Of a stretch of 51,347 nucleotides of DNA, positions 43,269 through 51,347 are shown in pieces. This DNA is from Nostoc sp. FACHB-973 (GTDB lineage: Bacteria > Cyanobacteriota > Cyanobacteriia > Cyanobacteriales > Nostocaceae): the NCBI RefSeq assembly GCF_014698115.1, contig NZ_JACJSJ010000056.1:1-51347 (forward strand), read 5' to 3'. The notes beneath the pieces are model-generated. The model did not search any database. It was not told the DNA's origin and was given only the letters and a program-made list of their open reading frames with translations. Within the stretch, counting starts at the first letter, position 1. Every line of letters starts with the position of its first letter. Position numbers and translations under genes: made by a program.

Positions 43269-43291
43269 AGGGTGGGTACTGTCACCCACCC
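43269..43291 (-). terminator. Hairpin after rpmA
   Basis: AGGGTGGGT pairs perfectly with ACCCACCCT around a five-base loop, nine bases after the rpmA stop. The T-tract is poor, so this may be an RNA 3'-end stabiliser or a weak terminator. Confidence 0.5.
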
Positions 43292-43299
43292 TCATTACT

Positions 43300-43581
43300 C
43301 TAACTTGCTACTGCTTCAGCAGCAGCTACGGGTGAGTAAACACTAACTTTTTTACGGGTTTTGCCCTTTCTTTCAAAGGTTACTACACCGTCGATTAAGG
43401 CAAACAGAGTGTCGTCGCTACCAATACCGACATTGTTACCAGGGTGAAATTTGGTGCCACGCTGACGCACCAGAATGCTTCCTGCACTTACAGTTTGACC
43501 ACCATAACGCTTGACGCCTAGACGTTGGGCGTTAGAATCACGACCGTTGCGTGTACTACCTGTTCCTTTCTTATGAGCCAT
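43300..43581 (-). CDS. rpmA: 50S ribosomal protein L27
   Basis: A 93-residue L27. The conserved AHKKGTGSTRNGRDSNAQRLG N-terminus reaches the peptidyl-transferase centre and contacts the tRNA CCA ends; GGQTVSAGSILVRQRGT follows. The N-terminus starts directly at MAHKKG, without the cleavable extension found in Firmicutes. It is downstream of rplU with 30 bases between them, the usual rplU-rpmA operon. The C-terminal tail (SPVAAAEAVAS) is longer than in E. coli, a cyanobacterial/plastid-type extension. Confidence 0.97.
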   Translation of the reverse strand: MAHKKGTGSTRNGRDSNAQRLGVKRYGGQTVSAGSILVRQRGTKFHPGNNVGIGSDDTLFALIDGVVTFERKGKTRKKVSVYSPVAAAEAVAS

Positions 43582-43611
43582 GATTTCCTTTTGTGTATCT
43601 ACTTCTGTTTA

Positions 43612-44016
43612 TTATTCTGCAACGGTTTCAGCTTCTTGGGCAGGAGCGTCATCTACAACAGGGCTTTCGTCCGTTGCTGCTTCGGCTGCAAACACCGTAC
43701 CGTTAAGGGTGATGGAGTTAATCAAAAGTCTGGTAACTTCTTGGCGATGCCCGCGCTTTTTGCGGGTTTTCTTTTTCGGCTTCATTTTGTATACCAGGAC
43801 TTTACGATCTCTGAAATGTCGCAGTATAGTCCCTTCTACAGTTGCACCTGACACTAGTGGCTGTCCAATAGTGACTTCGCCATCATTCTGCACCAATAAT
43901 ACTGCTTCTATTGTAACTTTTTCATCTGGTTCGGCAGTAAGTAGTTCAATGTCGTAAAACCGCCCTGGCTCTACTCTTATTTGTTTGCCGCCAGTTTCAA
44001 TAATTGCGTAAGTCAT
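43612..44016 (-). CDS. rplU: 50S ribosomal protein L21
   Basis: A 134-residue L21. The core (TYAIIETGGKQIRVEPGRFY; MKPKKKTRKKRGHRQEVTRL) binds 23S rRNA; the basic KKKTRKKRGHRQ segment is the family signature. The last ~25 residues form an acidic Ala/Glu-rich tail (TDESPVVDDAPAQEAETVAE) absent from E. coli L21 (103 residues) but common in cyanobacteria. It is first of the rplU-rpmA operon; the upstream 480-base gap should hold its promoter and perhaps an L21 leader, which I could not identify. Confidence 0.97.
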   Translation of the reverse strand: MTYAIIETGGKQIRVEPGRFYDIELLTAEPDEKVTIEAVLLVQNDGEVTIGQPLVSGATVEGTILRHFRDRKVLVYKMKPKKKTRKKRGHRQEVTRLLINSITLNGTVFAAEAATDESPVVDDAPAQEAETVAE

Positions 44017-44499
44017 GGAATTGTCCTTGAAGTTGCCGTACAGGTAGCTGGTTTTGATCTTGTTTAGAGATGCTTTTCCCAGCTTTTGTAATATGTCTAC
44101 CTGTTCCGAGCAGGAATTAGACAGACAATCTAAAATTGTATTCTGTTACAAGCTTTGAAGTCAATCAATTTTGGATTTTAAATTTTGGATTTTGGATTGA
44201 AACAGACCACTCTGGGTAGGGACTGAATTTACAAAAACCAGACGCACAAGGCCATTCCCAATCTAAAATCCAAAATCCAAAATGGTATCAGCCCTGATAA
44301 AAAAATGACTCTGAATTTCAGAGTCACTATCAAAATTGCAGTTGAAAACTCTTTCAACTTTCACAATATGCTGATATACAGCGGATTTCAACGAAAGTGA
44401 AGTACACAACCTAAGTCTGGTAGCTTGGGCAAAGCCTATTTTACTTCCCAATTCTGACTTCTGACTTCTGAATTCTGAATTCTCAATTCTGAATTCTGA
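44017..44499. repeat. Intergenic region with AAAATCC inverted blocks and ATTCTGA repeats
   Basis: TTTTGGATTTTAAATTTTGG (44168 on) faces AATCTAAAATCCAAAATCC (44259-44283) across about 65 bases, which would allow a large hairpin. TTCTGAC/ATTCTGA tandem copies occupy 44452-44500, directly after the gnd stop codon. No gene seen. Confidence 0.75.
44299..44326 (-). terminator. Rho-independent terminator for gnd
   Basis: On the minus strand TGACTCTGA pairs with TCAGAGTCA over a three-base loop and is followed by T7. It lies about 175 bases beyond the gnd stop. Confidence 0.8.
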
Positions 44500-45933
44500 C
44501 TATTTTTTATCAGCTTCAGCAATTGGTACCCATTCAGTGTGGAAACTTCCGGGCTTATCAAGACGCAGGTAGGTGTGTGCGCCGAAGTAGTCGCGTTGTG
44601 CTTGAGTCAGATTTTGGGGTAGGCGATCGCGGCGATAGCTGTCAAAATAATCCAAGGATGCGCTAAATGCAGGCACTGGAATTCCCAGTGTTGCAGCTGT
44701 CGCAATCACTTCCCGCCAAGCAGTCTGTCTGTCGAGAATTGTCTGCTTAAATTCGGGAGCTAACAGCAGGTTAGGCAAAGCTGGATTTTCGCTAAAAGCC
44801 TTCTTAATCTTATTCAAAAAGCGAGCGCGAATAATACAGCCACCTTTCCAAATCCGCGCCATTTCGCCCAGATTCAAATTCCAGTTATATGTTTTTGAAG
44901 CTGTGGATAGCAATGCCATCCCTTGAGCATAAGAACAGATTTTTGAGCAATAGAGAGCATCGCGTACTTTGTTGATAAAGTCCTTGGTTTGCCCGTCATA
45001 CTTGCCACTGGGGCCTGTGAGGACTTTAGATGCTGCAACCCGCTCTTCTTTAATGGAAGATATAATCCGGGCATTAACTGCTGCTGTAATTGTGGGAATA
45101 GAGACTCCCAATTCCAATGCAGTCTGGACAGTCCAGCGTCCAGTTCCCTTTTGACCTGCTGCGTCAACAATCAAATCCACCAGGGGTAGATTTGTTTCTG
45201 GGTCAAGATATGGGAAGATATTCTTCGTAATCTCAATCAAAAATGAATCGAGTTCATCGGTGGTGTTCCATTCAGCAAACACGTCATGTAGCTGATTATG
45301 GTCTAATCCAGCGACATTTTTTAGCAAGTCGTAGGCTTCAGCAATTAGCTGCATATCGCCGTACTCAATGCCGTTATGTACCATTTTTACATAGTGGCCA
45401 GAACCGCCAGGACCAATGTAGGTTACGCAAGGGCCATCATCGACTTGGGCAGCAATTTTGTTGAAAATTGGTGATAGATACTCGTAAGAGCTGGTTGTAC
45501 CTCCGGGCATTAGTGAAGGGCCGTTTAGCGCTCCTTCTTCACCACCACTGACACCCATACCAAGATACCGAAGTCCAGCGGGTTCTAATTCTTGAGTGCG
45601 TCGTTCTGTATCTTCAAACCAAGAGTTGCCACCGTCGATAATGATATCGCCTTCGTCTAGCAAGGGTCTGAGTTGAGCAATCACCGCATCGACTGGCTTA
45701 CCAGCTTGCACCATTACTAGGATTTTGCGGGGACGTTCCAATGAGGCGACAAATTCTTCTAGGGTAAAAGCGGCTTTGACGTTCCGTCCTGGCGCACGCT
45801 GCGCCATAAAGGCATCCGTTTTTTCTCGGGAGCGGTTGTAAACTGCAATTGGGAAGCCATTACGTTCGACGTTTAGAGCGATATTCTCGCCCATAACGGC
45901 TAGTCCAATCACACCAAAGCTTTGTAGTGTCAT
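44500..45933 (-). CDS. gnd: 6-phosphogluconate dehydrogenase (decarboxylating)
   Basis: A 477-residue enzyme of normal length. The NADP-binding Rossmann start (GVIGLAVMGENIALNVERNG) carries the family's GxAxMG motif; NRSREKT follows and selects NADP. The catalytic Lys lies in GSGHYVKMVHNGIEYGDMQ, and the signature LIVDAAGQKGTGRWT is intact. It converts 6-phosphogluconate to ribulose 5-phosphate, CO2 and NADPH in the oxidative pentose phosphate pathway, central to dark metabolism and, in heterocysts, to reductant supply. Monocistronic, divergent from ycf66. Confidence 0.97.
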   Translation of the reverse strand: MTLQSFGVIGLAVMGENIALNVERNGFPIAVYNRSREKTDAFMAQRAPGRNVKAAFTLEEFVASLERPRKILVMVQAGKPVDAVIAQLRPLLDEGDIIIDGGNSWFEDTERRTQELEPAGLRYLGMGVSGGEEGALNGPSLMPGGTTSSYEYLSPIFNKIAAQVDDGPCVTYIGPGGSGHYVKMVHNGIEYGDMQLIAEAYDLLKNVAGLDHNQLHDVFAEWNTTDELDSFLIEITKNIFPYLDPETNLPLVDLIVDAAGQKGTGRWTVQTALELGVSIPTITAAVNARIISSIKEERVAASKVLTGPSGKYDGQTKDFINKVRDALYCSKICSYAQGMALLSTASKTYNWNLNLGEMARIWKGGCIIRARFLNKIKKAFSENPALPNLLLAPEFKQTILDRQTAWREVIATAATLGIPVPAFSASLDYFDSYRRDRLPQNLTQAQRDYFGAHTYLRLDKPGSFHTEWVPIAEADKK

Positions 45934-46084
45934 AAATTTGTTTGGCTAACTCTTGCAGATCCTTTCATCTTTTAGGGTAGTCCGAGATTTTCGTCGATCT
46001 CCTAAAGAAGACCTTAAGACTTGATCTCAACGACAAAAATCCACAACTAACACAGATAATTAATTTTAAGTTGTATCTAAATCA

Positions 46085-46262
46085 ACAATTGATTTGTATT
46101 CATTAGATCGGGGAGTGGGGAAGATGAGGGAGATGTGGGAGATGAGGGAGATGAGGGAGATGGGGGAAACTACGCCCACCACCCCATCATCACACCCCTC
46201 CCACACTCCTAATGCCCAATGCCCAATGCCCAATGCCCCATGCCCCATGCCCAATCCCTAGT
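46085..46262. repeat. Short tandem repeats upstream of ycf66
   Basis: GATGAGGGA and GGGAGAT copies at about 46122-46166 are followed by CCCAATGCCCCATG-type 7-base repeats at 46208-46253. They lie in the gnd-ycf66 divergent gap and generate a false upstream start for ycf66. Confidence 0.8.
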
Positions 46263-46280
46263 CAAAGGAGTAACCAAATA

Positions 46281-47021
46281 ATGCTGGCATATGTTCTAGC
46301 TTTAGTGGTCGGTCTTGGTAGTTTAGCCATTTATCTAGCAGCTTTCTTTTTCCCGGAAATCCACCGCAAGAATGATTTTATTTGGAGTGGTGTCGGGCTA
46401 TTTTATGCTTTGGTTTTATGGGTGTTTGCACCACGCATTTCTGGCGGTTTGTTGCTGGGTCATGTGGCTAGCGTCGCTCTTTTGGTCTGGTTTGGCTGGC
46501 AAACTCTTTCGTTACGTCGCCAAATAACACCACAGGCACAACAAACCCAAGTACCAAGTCCTGAGACGGTGAAAACTAGCATTCAGGAACAGGTGAATAA
46601 ATTGTCGCTTCAGGAACGGCTAGCTCAGTTGCAACAGGATATTGGTAACACGTTGAGTGGCGTGAAAGACAAGGTGCAAAACACTGTGAGTCCAAAAACA
46701 CCTACAACGGCCAAACCTGAAGATATTACTTCTGTTTTGGCACAGCAACCTGCTGTTGAAATTATCGACAATACTACTGCTACACCAGAACAACCAGCAG
46801 AGGAGGCGGCTACTAGCGATACCGAAGCAAAAACTGAGAATGTACCAGAAGCGATTCCACCAAATCCCCCATCTCCCGAATTGGTGGAAGCAGCCCAAGC
46901 TGATGCCCAAACTGAGAACAAAGAACAGATTCCTGTGGAGAAAATTGCTCCAGATGCATCTCTGGCTCCCCCAGCCGAAACGCCACCGGATGCAACACCG
47001 CCAAATAATCAGGCTAGTTGA
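46281..47021 (+). CDS. Ycf66 family membrane protein
   Basis: A protein of 246 residues from the ATG at 46281, chosen because AAAGGAG lies about ten bases upstream; the frame extends back to 46212 only through tandem repeats. Three hydrophobic segments (YVLALVVGLGSLAIYLAAFF; DFIWSGVGLFYALVLWVFA; LLLGHVASVALLVWFGW) form the Ycf66 domain, conserved in cyanobacteria and some plastids, function unknown. A short coiled coil (VNKLSLQERLAQLQQDI) and a Pro/Ala/Glu-rich disordered tail of about 110 residues follow. Confidence 0.88.
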   Translation: MLAYVLALVVGLGSLAIYLAAFFFPEIHRKNDFIWSGVGLFYALVLWVFAPRISGGLLLGHVASVALLVWFGWQTLSLRRQITPQAQQTQVPSPETVKTSIQEQVNKLSLQERLAQLQQDIGNTLSGVKDKVQNTVSPKTPTTAKPEDITSVLAQQPAVEIIDNTTATPEQPAEEAATSDTEAKTENVPEAIPPNPPSPELVEAAQADAQTENKEQIPVEKIAPDASLAPPAETPPDATPPNNQAS

Positions 47022-47030
47022 ATTGAGTCA

Positions 47031-47066
47031 AACCCAACATTAACTTAAATATAATGTTGGGTTTTA
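47031..47066 (+). terminator. Rho-independent terminator after ycf66
   Basis: AACCCAACATTA pairs perfectly with TAATGTTGGGTT and is followed by TTA, ten bases beyond the stop codon. Confidence 0.82.
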
Positions 47067-47150
47067 CTTAATTGTGCTATGAATCGGCTCAAACAAACTT
47101 GTAGAGCGATCGCTTAATATTCTTGATTTTAACAAAGAGTTTTAGCCTTA

Positions 47151-47188
47151 ACCCAAGGGTATTGGTTTAGAGGTCAATACCCTTGGGT
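47151..47188 (-). terminator. Terminator hairpin after FG-GAP/RTX gene
   Basis: A perfect 14-base stem (ACCCAAGGGTATTG) around a ten-base loop, between converging genes. The T-tract is weak on both strands. Confidence 0.6.
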
Positions 47189-47264
47189 GAAGGTTTATTG
47201 GCAAAGAAAACTGGTCTTCCAGGCGCGATGAATGATGTCTATATGAAATGCGGAATCTGGTGAA

Positions 47265-50200
47265 CTATGCTTGCAACAGAAAATCTGATGCTATAAGAGT
47301 TGGCGCACCAGTTAGAGTTGCAAATAAACCACCACTGCCAAAACCAGCCGCGCTGCCATTTTGGTTGTAGAACAACTGCCCAGTAACAGAATTGTAGACA
47401 ATTGTCGCCGTGCTAGTCCCTGCTAAATTGGTGATTTGAAAATCATTGGTATTACTGAAACCTGTTCCCACAGCAGAAGTAATTGCACTAAAAGTAGTCT
47501 TATCCAGTACAATCTTGTCACCTTCAAAACTATTGAAATCAGTAATGGTATCAAAACCAAAAATAGTGGTAGTAAACTCACGATTGCTGTTGTAAGTGAA
47601 AAAGTCAGCGCCTACACCACCGACGAGAACATCATTGCCTTGTCCACCGACGAGAATATCATCGCCTTCACCGCCCCGTAAGAGGTCATCGCCACTATTA
47701 CCATTAATGATGTCGTTACCCCCTTGACCATTAATTACATCATTGGAGTTGTAAAAACCCGCGACATTATTGTTAAGGTCATTCAAGAAAGTGACTGTGT
47801 TCTTGTTAAACAGATTAGTTTGAGTCGAGTTGGCATCGAAGACATCAAAACTATCAGTAACACTGGTTTGTCTATCAAACAGGATATTACCAATAGCTGG
47901 TCGTGAACCACGTGCTGGCAGATTATCCAGGTTTTCTAATTGTAAGTTCTCCAGGGTAACTTTCGTAGAAGTCGCATTTAAAAAGGTGAGTTCTAAGTTA
48001 CTACCATTTTGAGTTAATTGCAGATTTCGGGCAGTTAAACCACTACCAATAAATTGCAATGTATCCAGTTGGTTAATCACCGTTGCTGATGGATTTGAGC
48101 CAGTGCCTATTCCAGCAAAATCGGTGATGGTGTCATTGCCATCGCCAAGGCGGAAAATAAAAGTATCATTGCCATTGCCACCAGAGATATTATCGTTGCC
48201 GCCACTGCCAGAGATGGTATCGTTGCCATTAGTGCCAGTGATGTTAGCACCAACTGCGATCGCCACGCTAGCAGTACTACTGAGGTTCCCATTACTGATG
48301 GTGTAGTTGAAATTGGCATTGCCACTAAAGCCATTCAGTGGGGTAAAGACAATGAAATCATCCGCCGAGTTGCCCACAGTACCGTTATTATTCAACACAG
48401 CAGTACCTTTGGTTGCACCACTAACGCCAGTAATGCTGAGGTTATTGCTATTGATGTCGGTATCATTAGCTAGGAGAGTACTAGCAAGGATGGTTACAGG
48501 AGTATTAAAACCAGTAGTTAGGCGATCGTTGACGGCAATGGGTGCAACGTTGATGGGCAATACATTGAGGTTAAATGTATTAGTAATGCTACCGCCATTG
48601 CCATCACTAACAGTGAAGTTGAAGCTGTCAGTGCCGTTAAAGTTGGCATTGGGGGTGTAGATGAAGAAGTCGTCGCTGGAGTTGTCTGGAGTGCTGTTGT
48701 CGTTGAGTGTCAGTGTGCCGTTAGTGGGGTTAGTGAAGTCACCGATCGTTAACGTATCGCTTTCTGCATCTTTATATCTACGTACAATACTGCGAACAAG
48801 GATGTTAACGGCGGTATCTTCGTTGGTGGTAGCCCCAGTCCCAAAGCCAAAGACCACGTAGCTCTCCCCTGCCCCAGACTGACCATTGGGGTCGGCATCT
48901 CTTGCCCCGATAATCAGGTCATCGAAGCCGTCGCCGTTGATGTCCCCCGCACTGCTGACAGAACTGCCTGAGTAGTCACCTGCATCAATGCCATTAATCA
49001 CAAAGCCGTTGCTGCCATTGAGGGATGAGAGGTTGAACTGGGCACTAAAGCCACTACTGCTGCCAAAGACCACGTAGCTTGCCCCGATAATCAGGTCATC
49101 GAAGCCGTCGGCGTTGATGTCCCCCGCATTGCTGACAGAATTGCCTGAACGACTGCCAAAATCCTTGATTACAAAGCCATTGCTGCCGTTGAGGGATGAG
49201 ACGTTGAGACTCGCATCAAAGCCAGTGCTGCCACCAAAGACGACATAGCTCTCCCCGAAAATACTGTTGGCATTGGGTGCCCCGATAATCAGGTCATCGA
49301 AGCCGTCGCCGTTGATGTCTCCCGCACTGCTTACAGAACTGCCTAAGTTGTCATTTGCATCAATGCCATCAATTACAAAGCCGTTGCTGCCATCCAGTAA
49401 GAAGAGGTTGAGACTGGCATCAAAGCCACTACTGCTGCCAAAGACCACGTAGCTTGACCCTATCTCAGATTGACCGTTGCGGGAGGCATATGGTGCCCCG
49501 ATAATCAGGTCGTTAAAGCCGTCGCCGTTGATGTCCCCCGCACTGCTGACAGACGAGCCTGAGAAGTCAGCTTCATCAATGCCATTAATCACAAAACCGT
49601 TGCTGCCGTTGAGGGACGAGAGGTTGAGTTGGGCACTAAAGCCACTACTGCTGCCAAAGACCACGTAGCTTGACCCTGCAAAAAACTGACCGTTGGCGGA
49701 GGCATTTGGTGCCCCGATAATCAGGTCGTCAAAGCCATCGCTGTTGATATCCCCCGCACTGCTGACAGACCAGCCTGAGAAGTCCTGTACATAAATGCCG
49801 TTAATCACAAAGCCATTGCTGCCATTGAGGGACGAGAGGTTGAGACTGGCATCAAAGCCACTATTGCTGCCAAACACTACGTAGCTCTCCCCTGCCCGAG
49901 ACTGACCGTTGGAGTCGGCAAAAGGTGCCCCGATAATCAGGTCGTCAAAGCCGTCGCCGTTGATGTCTCCCGCGCTGCTTACAGACCTGCCTGAGCGGTC
50001 ACCTGCATCAATACCGTTAATTATAAAGCCATTGCTGCCATTGAGAGTGGAAAGGTTAAAAACTGAAATAACCTTGGGTGCATCATTAACTCCGTTAATG
50101 GTCAAATTGACGCTAGCTATATTAGTCCACCTGCCATTGCTGGTGGTATATGTAAAGCTGTCAGTGCCGCCTTCACCGACAGCCAAAACGTCAAATGAAG

Positions 50201-51347
50201 CATTTGGGTCGTAGGTCAAGCTGCCATCAGCATTAAGGGTAACTAAAGCACCAGAACTTAGGGTAATGGCAGTGCCAACAACAACTGTTTTACCATCAAT
50301 GGCTGACACCGTTAGGGAGTTGCTGTCGTTAGCTAAGACTTGTATGTTAACGGCAGTGTCTTCGTCCGTGCTAGCCGTGTCATTAACCGGAACAGGAGGT
50401 TTATTAGTAGGCGTAGGAGATGCGAAGCCAAACACCACATAGCTCTCCCCTGCCCCATTTTGACCGTTGGGGTCGGCACCTCTTGCCCCGATAATCAGGT
50501 CATCGAAGCCGTCGCCGTTGATGTCCCCCGCACTGCTTACAGACCTGCCTGAGTAGTCATCCGCATCAATGCCATTCATTATAAAGCCCTCGCTACCATC
50601 CAGAGATGAAAGGTTGAAGCCTGCACCAAAGCCACTGCTGCGACCAAAAACCACATAGCTCTCCCCGGCATCATCCTGACCGTTGGGGTCGCCACCAATT
50701 GCCCCGATAATCAGGTCATCGAAGCCGTCGCCGTTGATGTCTCCCGCACTGCTGACAGACCAGCCTGAGTCGTCAAACCTATCAATGCCGTTAATTACAA
50801 AACCGTTGCTGCCATCGAGAGATGAAAGATTGAAGCCGGCACCAAAGCCACTGCTGCGACCAAAGACCACGTAGCTCTCTCCTGCAAGATCGCGACCGTT
50901 GGGGTCGCCACCAATTGCCCCGATAATCAAATCATCGAAGCCATCGCTGTTGATGTCCCCCGCACTGCTGACAGAACCGCCCAAGTAGTCAGCTTCATCA
51001 ATGCCGTTAATCACAAAGCCGTTACTGCCATCCAGGGACGAGAGGTTGAGACTGGCACTAAAGCCACTGCTGCTGCCAAACACTACGTAGCTCTCTCCTG
51101 CAAAAGACTGACCGTTGGGGTTGCCACCACTTAACCCGATAATCAGGTCATCGAAGCCGTCGTCGTTGATGTCTCCCGCACTGCTGAAAGAACTGTTTGA
51201 GAAGTTATATCTATCAATGCCGTTAATCACAAAGCCGTTACTGCCATCCAAGGAAGAGAGGTTGAGACTGGCACTAAAGCCACTGCTGCTGCCAAACACC
51301 ACGTAGCTTGACCCCGCAGCTTCCTGACCGTTGGGGTCGCCACCTCT
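47265..51347 (-). CDS. Large FG-GAP / cadherin-like / RTX repeat protein, 5' end outside window
   Basis: Partial: the frame is open to the window edge, so the GTG at 51302 is an internal valine codon (YVVFG), not a start. At least ten FG-GAP repeats of about 65-72 residues (SSAGDINGDGFDDLIIGA; SYVVFGSSSGF) are seen; four precede and six follow a cadherin/VCBS-like domain (NDTASTDEDTAVNIQV). Two further Ig-like domains (VSDGNGGSI; LANDTDINSNNLSITG) come next, then RTX calcium-binding nonapeptides (GNDTISGSGGNDNISGG; GGEGDDILVGGQGND) and a C-terminal ITDF-type segment typical of type I secretion. It is probably a secreted or surface adhesin-like protein. The DNA of the FG-GAP units is itself highly repetitive. 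Confidence 0.92.
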   Translation of the reverse strand, partial: RGGDPNGQEAAGSSYVVFGSSSGFSASLNLSSLDGSNGFVINGIDRYNFSNSSFSSAGDINDDGFDDLIIGLSGGNPNGQSFAGESYVVFGSSSGFSASLNLSSLDGSNGFVINGIDEADYLGGSVSSAGDINSDGFDDLIIGAIGGDPNGRDLAGESYVVFGRSSGFGAGFNLSSLDGSNGFVINGIDRFDDSGWSVSSAGDINGDGFDDLIIGAIGGDPNGQDDAGESYVVFGRSSGFGAGFNLSSLDGSEGFIMNGIDADDYSGRSVSSAGDINGDGFDDLIIGARGADPNGQNGAGESYVVFGFASPTPTNKPPVPVNDTASTDEDTAVNIQVLANDSNSLTVSAIDGKTVVVGTAITLSSGALVTLNADGSLTYDPNASFDVLAVGEGGTDSFTYTTSNGRWTNIASVNLTINGVNDAPKVISVFNLSTLNGSNGFIINGIDAGDRSGRSVSSAGDINGDGFDDLIIGAPFADSNGQSRAGESYVVFGSNSGFDASLNLSSLNGSNGFVINGIYVQDFSGWSVSSAGDINSDGFDDLIIGAPNASANGQFFAGSSYVVFGSSSGFSAQLNLSSLNGSNGFVINGIDEADFSGSSVSSAGDINGDGFNDLIIGAPYASRNGQSEIGSSYVVFGSSSGFDASLNLFLLDGSNGFVIDGIDANDNLGSSVSSAGDINGDGFDDLIIGAPNANSIFGESYVVFGGSTGFDASLNVSSLNGSNGFVIKDFGSRSGNSVSNAGDINADGFDDLIIGASYVVFGSSSGFSAQFNLSSLNGSNGFVINGIDAGDYSGSSVSSAGDINGDGFDDLIIGARDADPNGQSGAGESYVVFGFGTGATTNEDTAVNILVRSIVRRYKDAESDTLTIGDFTNPTNGTLTLNDNSTPDNSSDDFFIYTPNANFNGTDSFNFTVSDGNGGSITNTFNLNVLPINVAPIAVNDRLTTGFNTPVTILASTLLANDTDINSNNLSITGVSGATKGTAVLNNNGTVGNSADDFIVFTPLNGFSGNANFNYTISNGNLSSTASVAIAVGANITGTNGNDTISGSGGNDNISGGNGNDTFIFRLGDGNDTITDFAGIGTGSNPSATVINQLDTLQFIGSGLTARNLQLTQNGSNLELTFLNATSTKVTLENLQLENLDNLPARGSRPAIGNILFDRQTSVTDSFDVFDANSTQTNLFNKNTVTFLNDLNNNVAGFYNSNDVINGQGGNDIINGNSGDDLLRGGEGDDILVGGQGNDVLVGGVGADFFTYNSNREFTTTIFGFDTITDFNSFEGDKIVLDKTTFSAITSAVGTGFSNTNDFQITNLAGTSTATIVYNSVTGQLFYNQNGSAAGFGSGGLFATLTGAPTLIASDFLLQA

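Noticed and set aside
43055..43346. Two opposing frames between comM and rpmA
   Set aside because: They consist of the GTAGAGACG palindromic repeats read on both strands and have no independent coding signal.
46212..46280. Upstream start of ycf66
   Set aside because: The extra residues (NAQCPMPHAPCPIP) come from a 7-base tandem repeat; the ATG at 46281 has the Shine-Dalgarno.

Overview
The window looks like chromosome of a filamentous, probably nostocalean (Nostoc/Anabaena-type) cyanobacterium. Evidence: frequent HIP1 octamers (GCGATCGC), high-light-inducible (Hlip) proteins, a ferrochelatase with an Hlip tail, a Ycf66 protein, and many short tandem repeats (heptamers like AAAATCC; GGGAGTA/CTGGGGA-type units) and palindromes between genes. 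Base composition is moderately AT-rich. No tRNA, rRNA or CRISPR array was recognised.

Layout. (1) 1-4654: one end of a Tn7-like transposon, with tnsB-tnsC-tniQ on the minus strand and an outer end near 4654 carrying repeated TnsB-type sites. The very short TniQ (168 aa), 278-aa TnsC and ~571-aa TnsB have the proportions of type V-K CRISPR-associated transposons (CAST). Any cas12k, tracrRNA and array would lie left of the window. Three small genes at 159-1161 are probable cargo. (2) 4655-7909: a ~190-bp imperfect inverted repeat, a NYN-domain nuclease, RNase III and a histidine kinase. (3) 8385-14526: two predicted c-di-AMP (ydaO-type) riboswitches. One precedes a nitrate/bicarbonate-type ABC transporter operon; the other precedes a universal stress protein and an ArsB/NhaD-type permease. 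(4) 14781-22406: two tandem Hlips, a 1032-aa membrane protein with ~100-residue repeats, a short PspA-like protein, a methyltransferase, a DSP-like phosphatase and a hypothetical membrane protein. (5) 22785-30612: a double-ATPase peptide-type ABC protein, then a 1352-aa DUF4157 protein (a family linked to extracellular contractile injection systems) with an unrecognised C-terminal domain and a tightly linked downstream gene that could encode its immunity protein; then a hypothetical gene. (6) 31327-47021: mixed core and accessory genes: GNAT acetyltransferase, hicAB, nucleoside-type ABC permease, DUF3122, methyltransferase, hemH-Hlip, DUF4126, purB, DUF421, YihY, ComM-like ATPase, rplU-rpmA, gnd, ycf66. 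(7) 47265 to the right edge: the 3' part of a large secreted FG-GAP/cadherin-like/RTX repeat gene, continuing beyond the window.

How parts may work together: c-di-AMP probably coordinates the two transporter units at 8.4-14.5 kb, a link to ion/osmotic or inorganic-carbon status. The Hlips and the ferrochelatase-Hlip fusion belong to pigment protection and tetrapyrrole supply. The DUF4157 protein looks like an injection-system cargo encoded away from the injection machinery, none of which is visible here. Several non-autonomous elements occur as dispersed pairs, and palindromic repeats have entered coding sequence (comM) and riboswitch arms.
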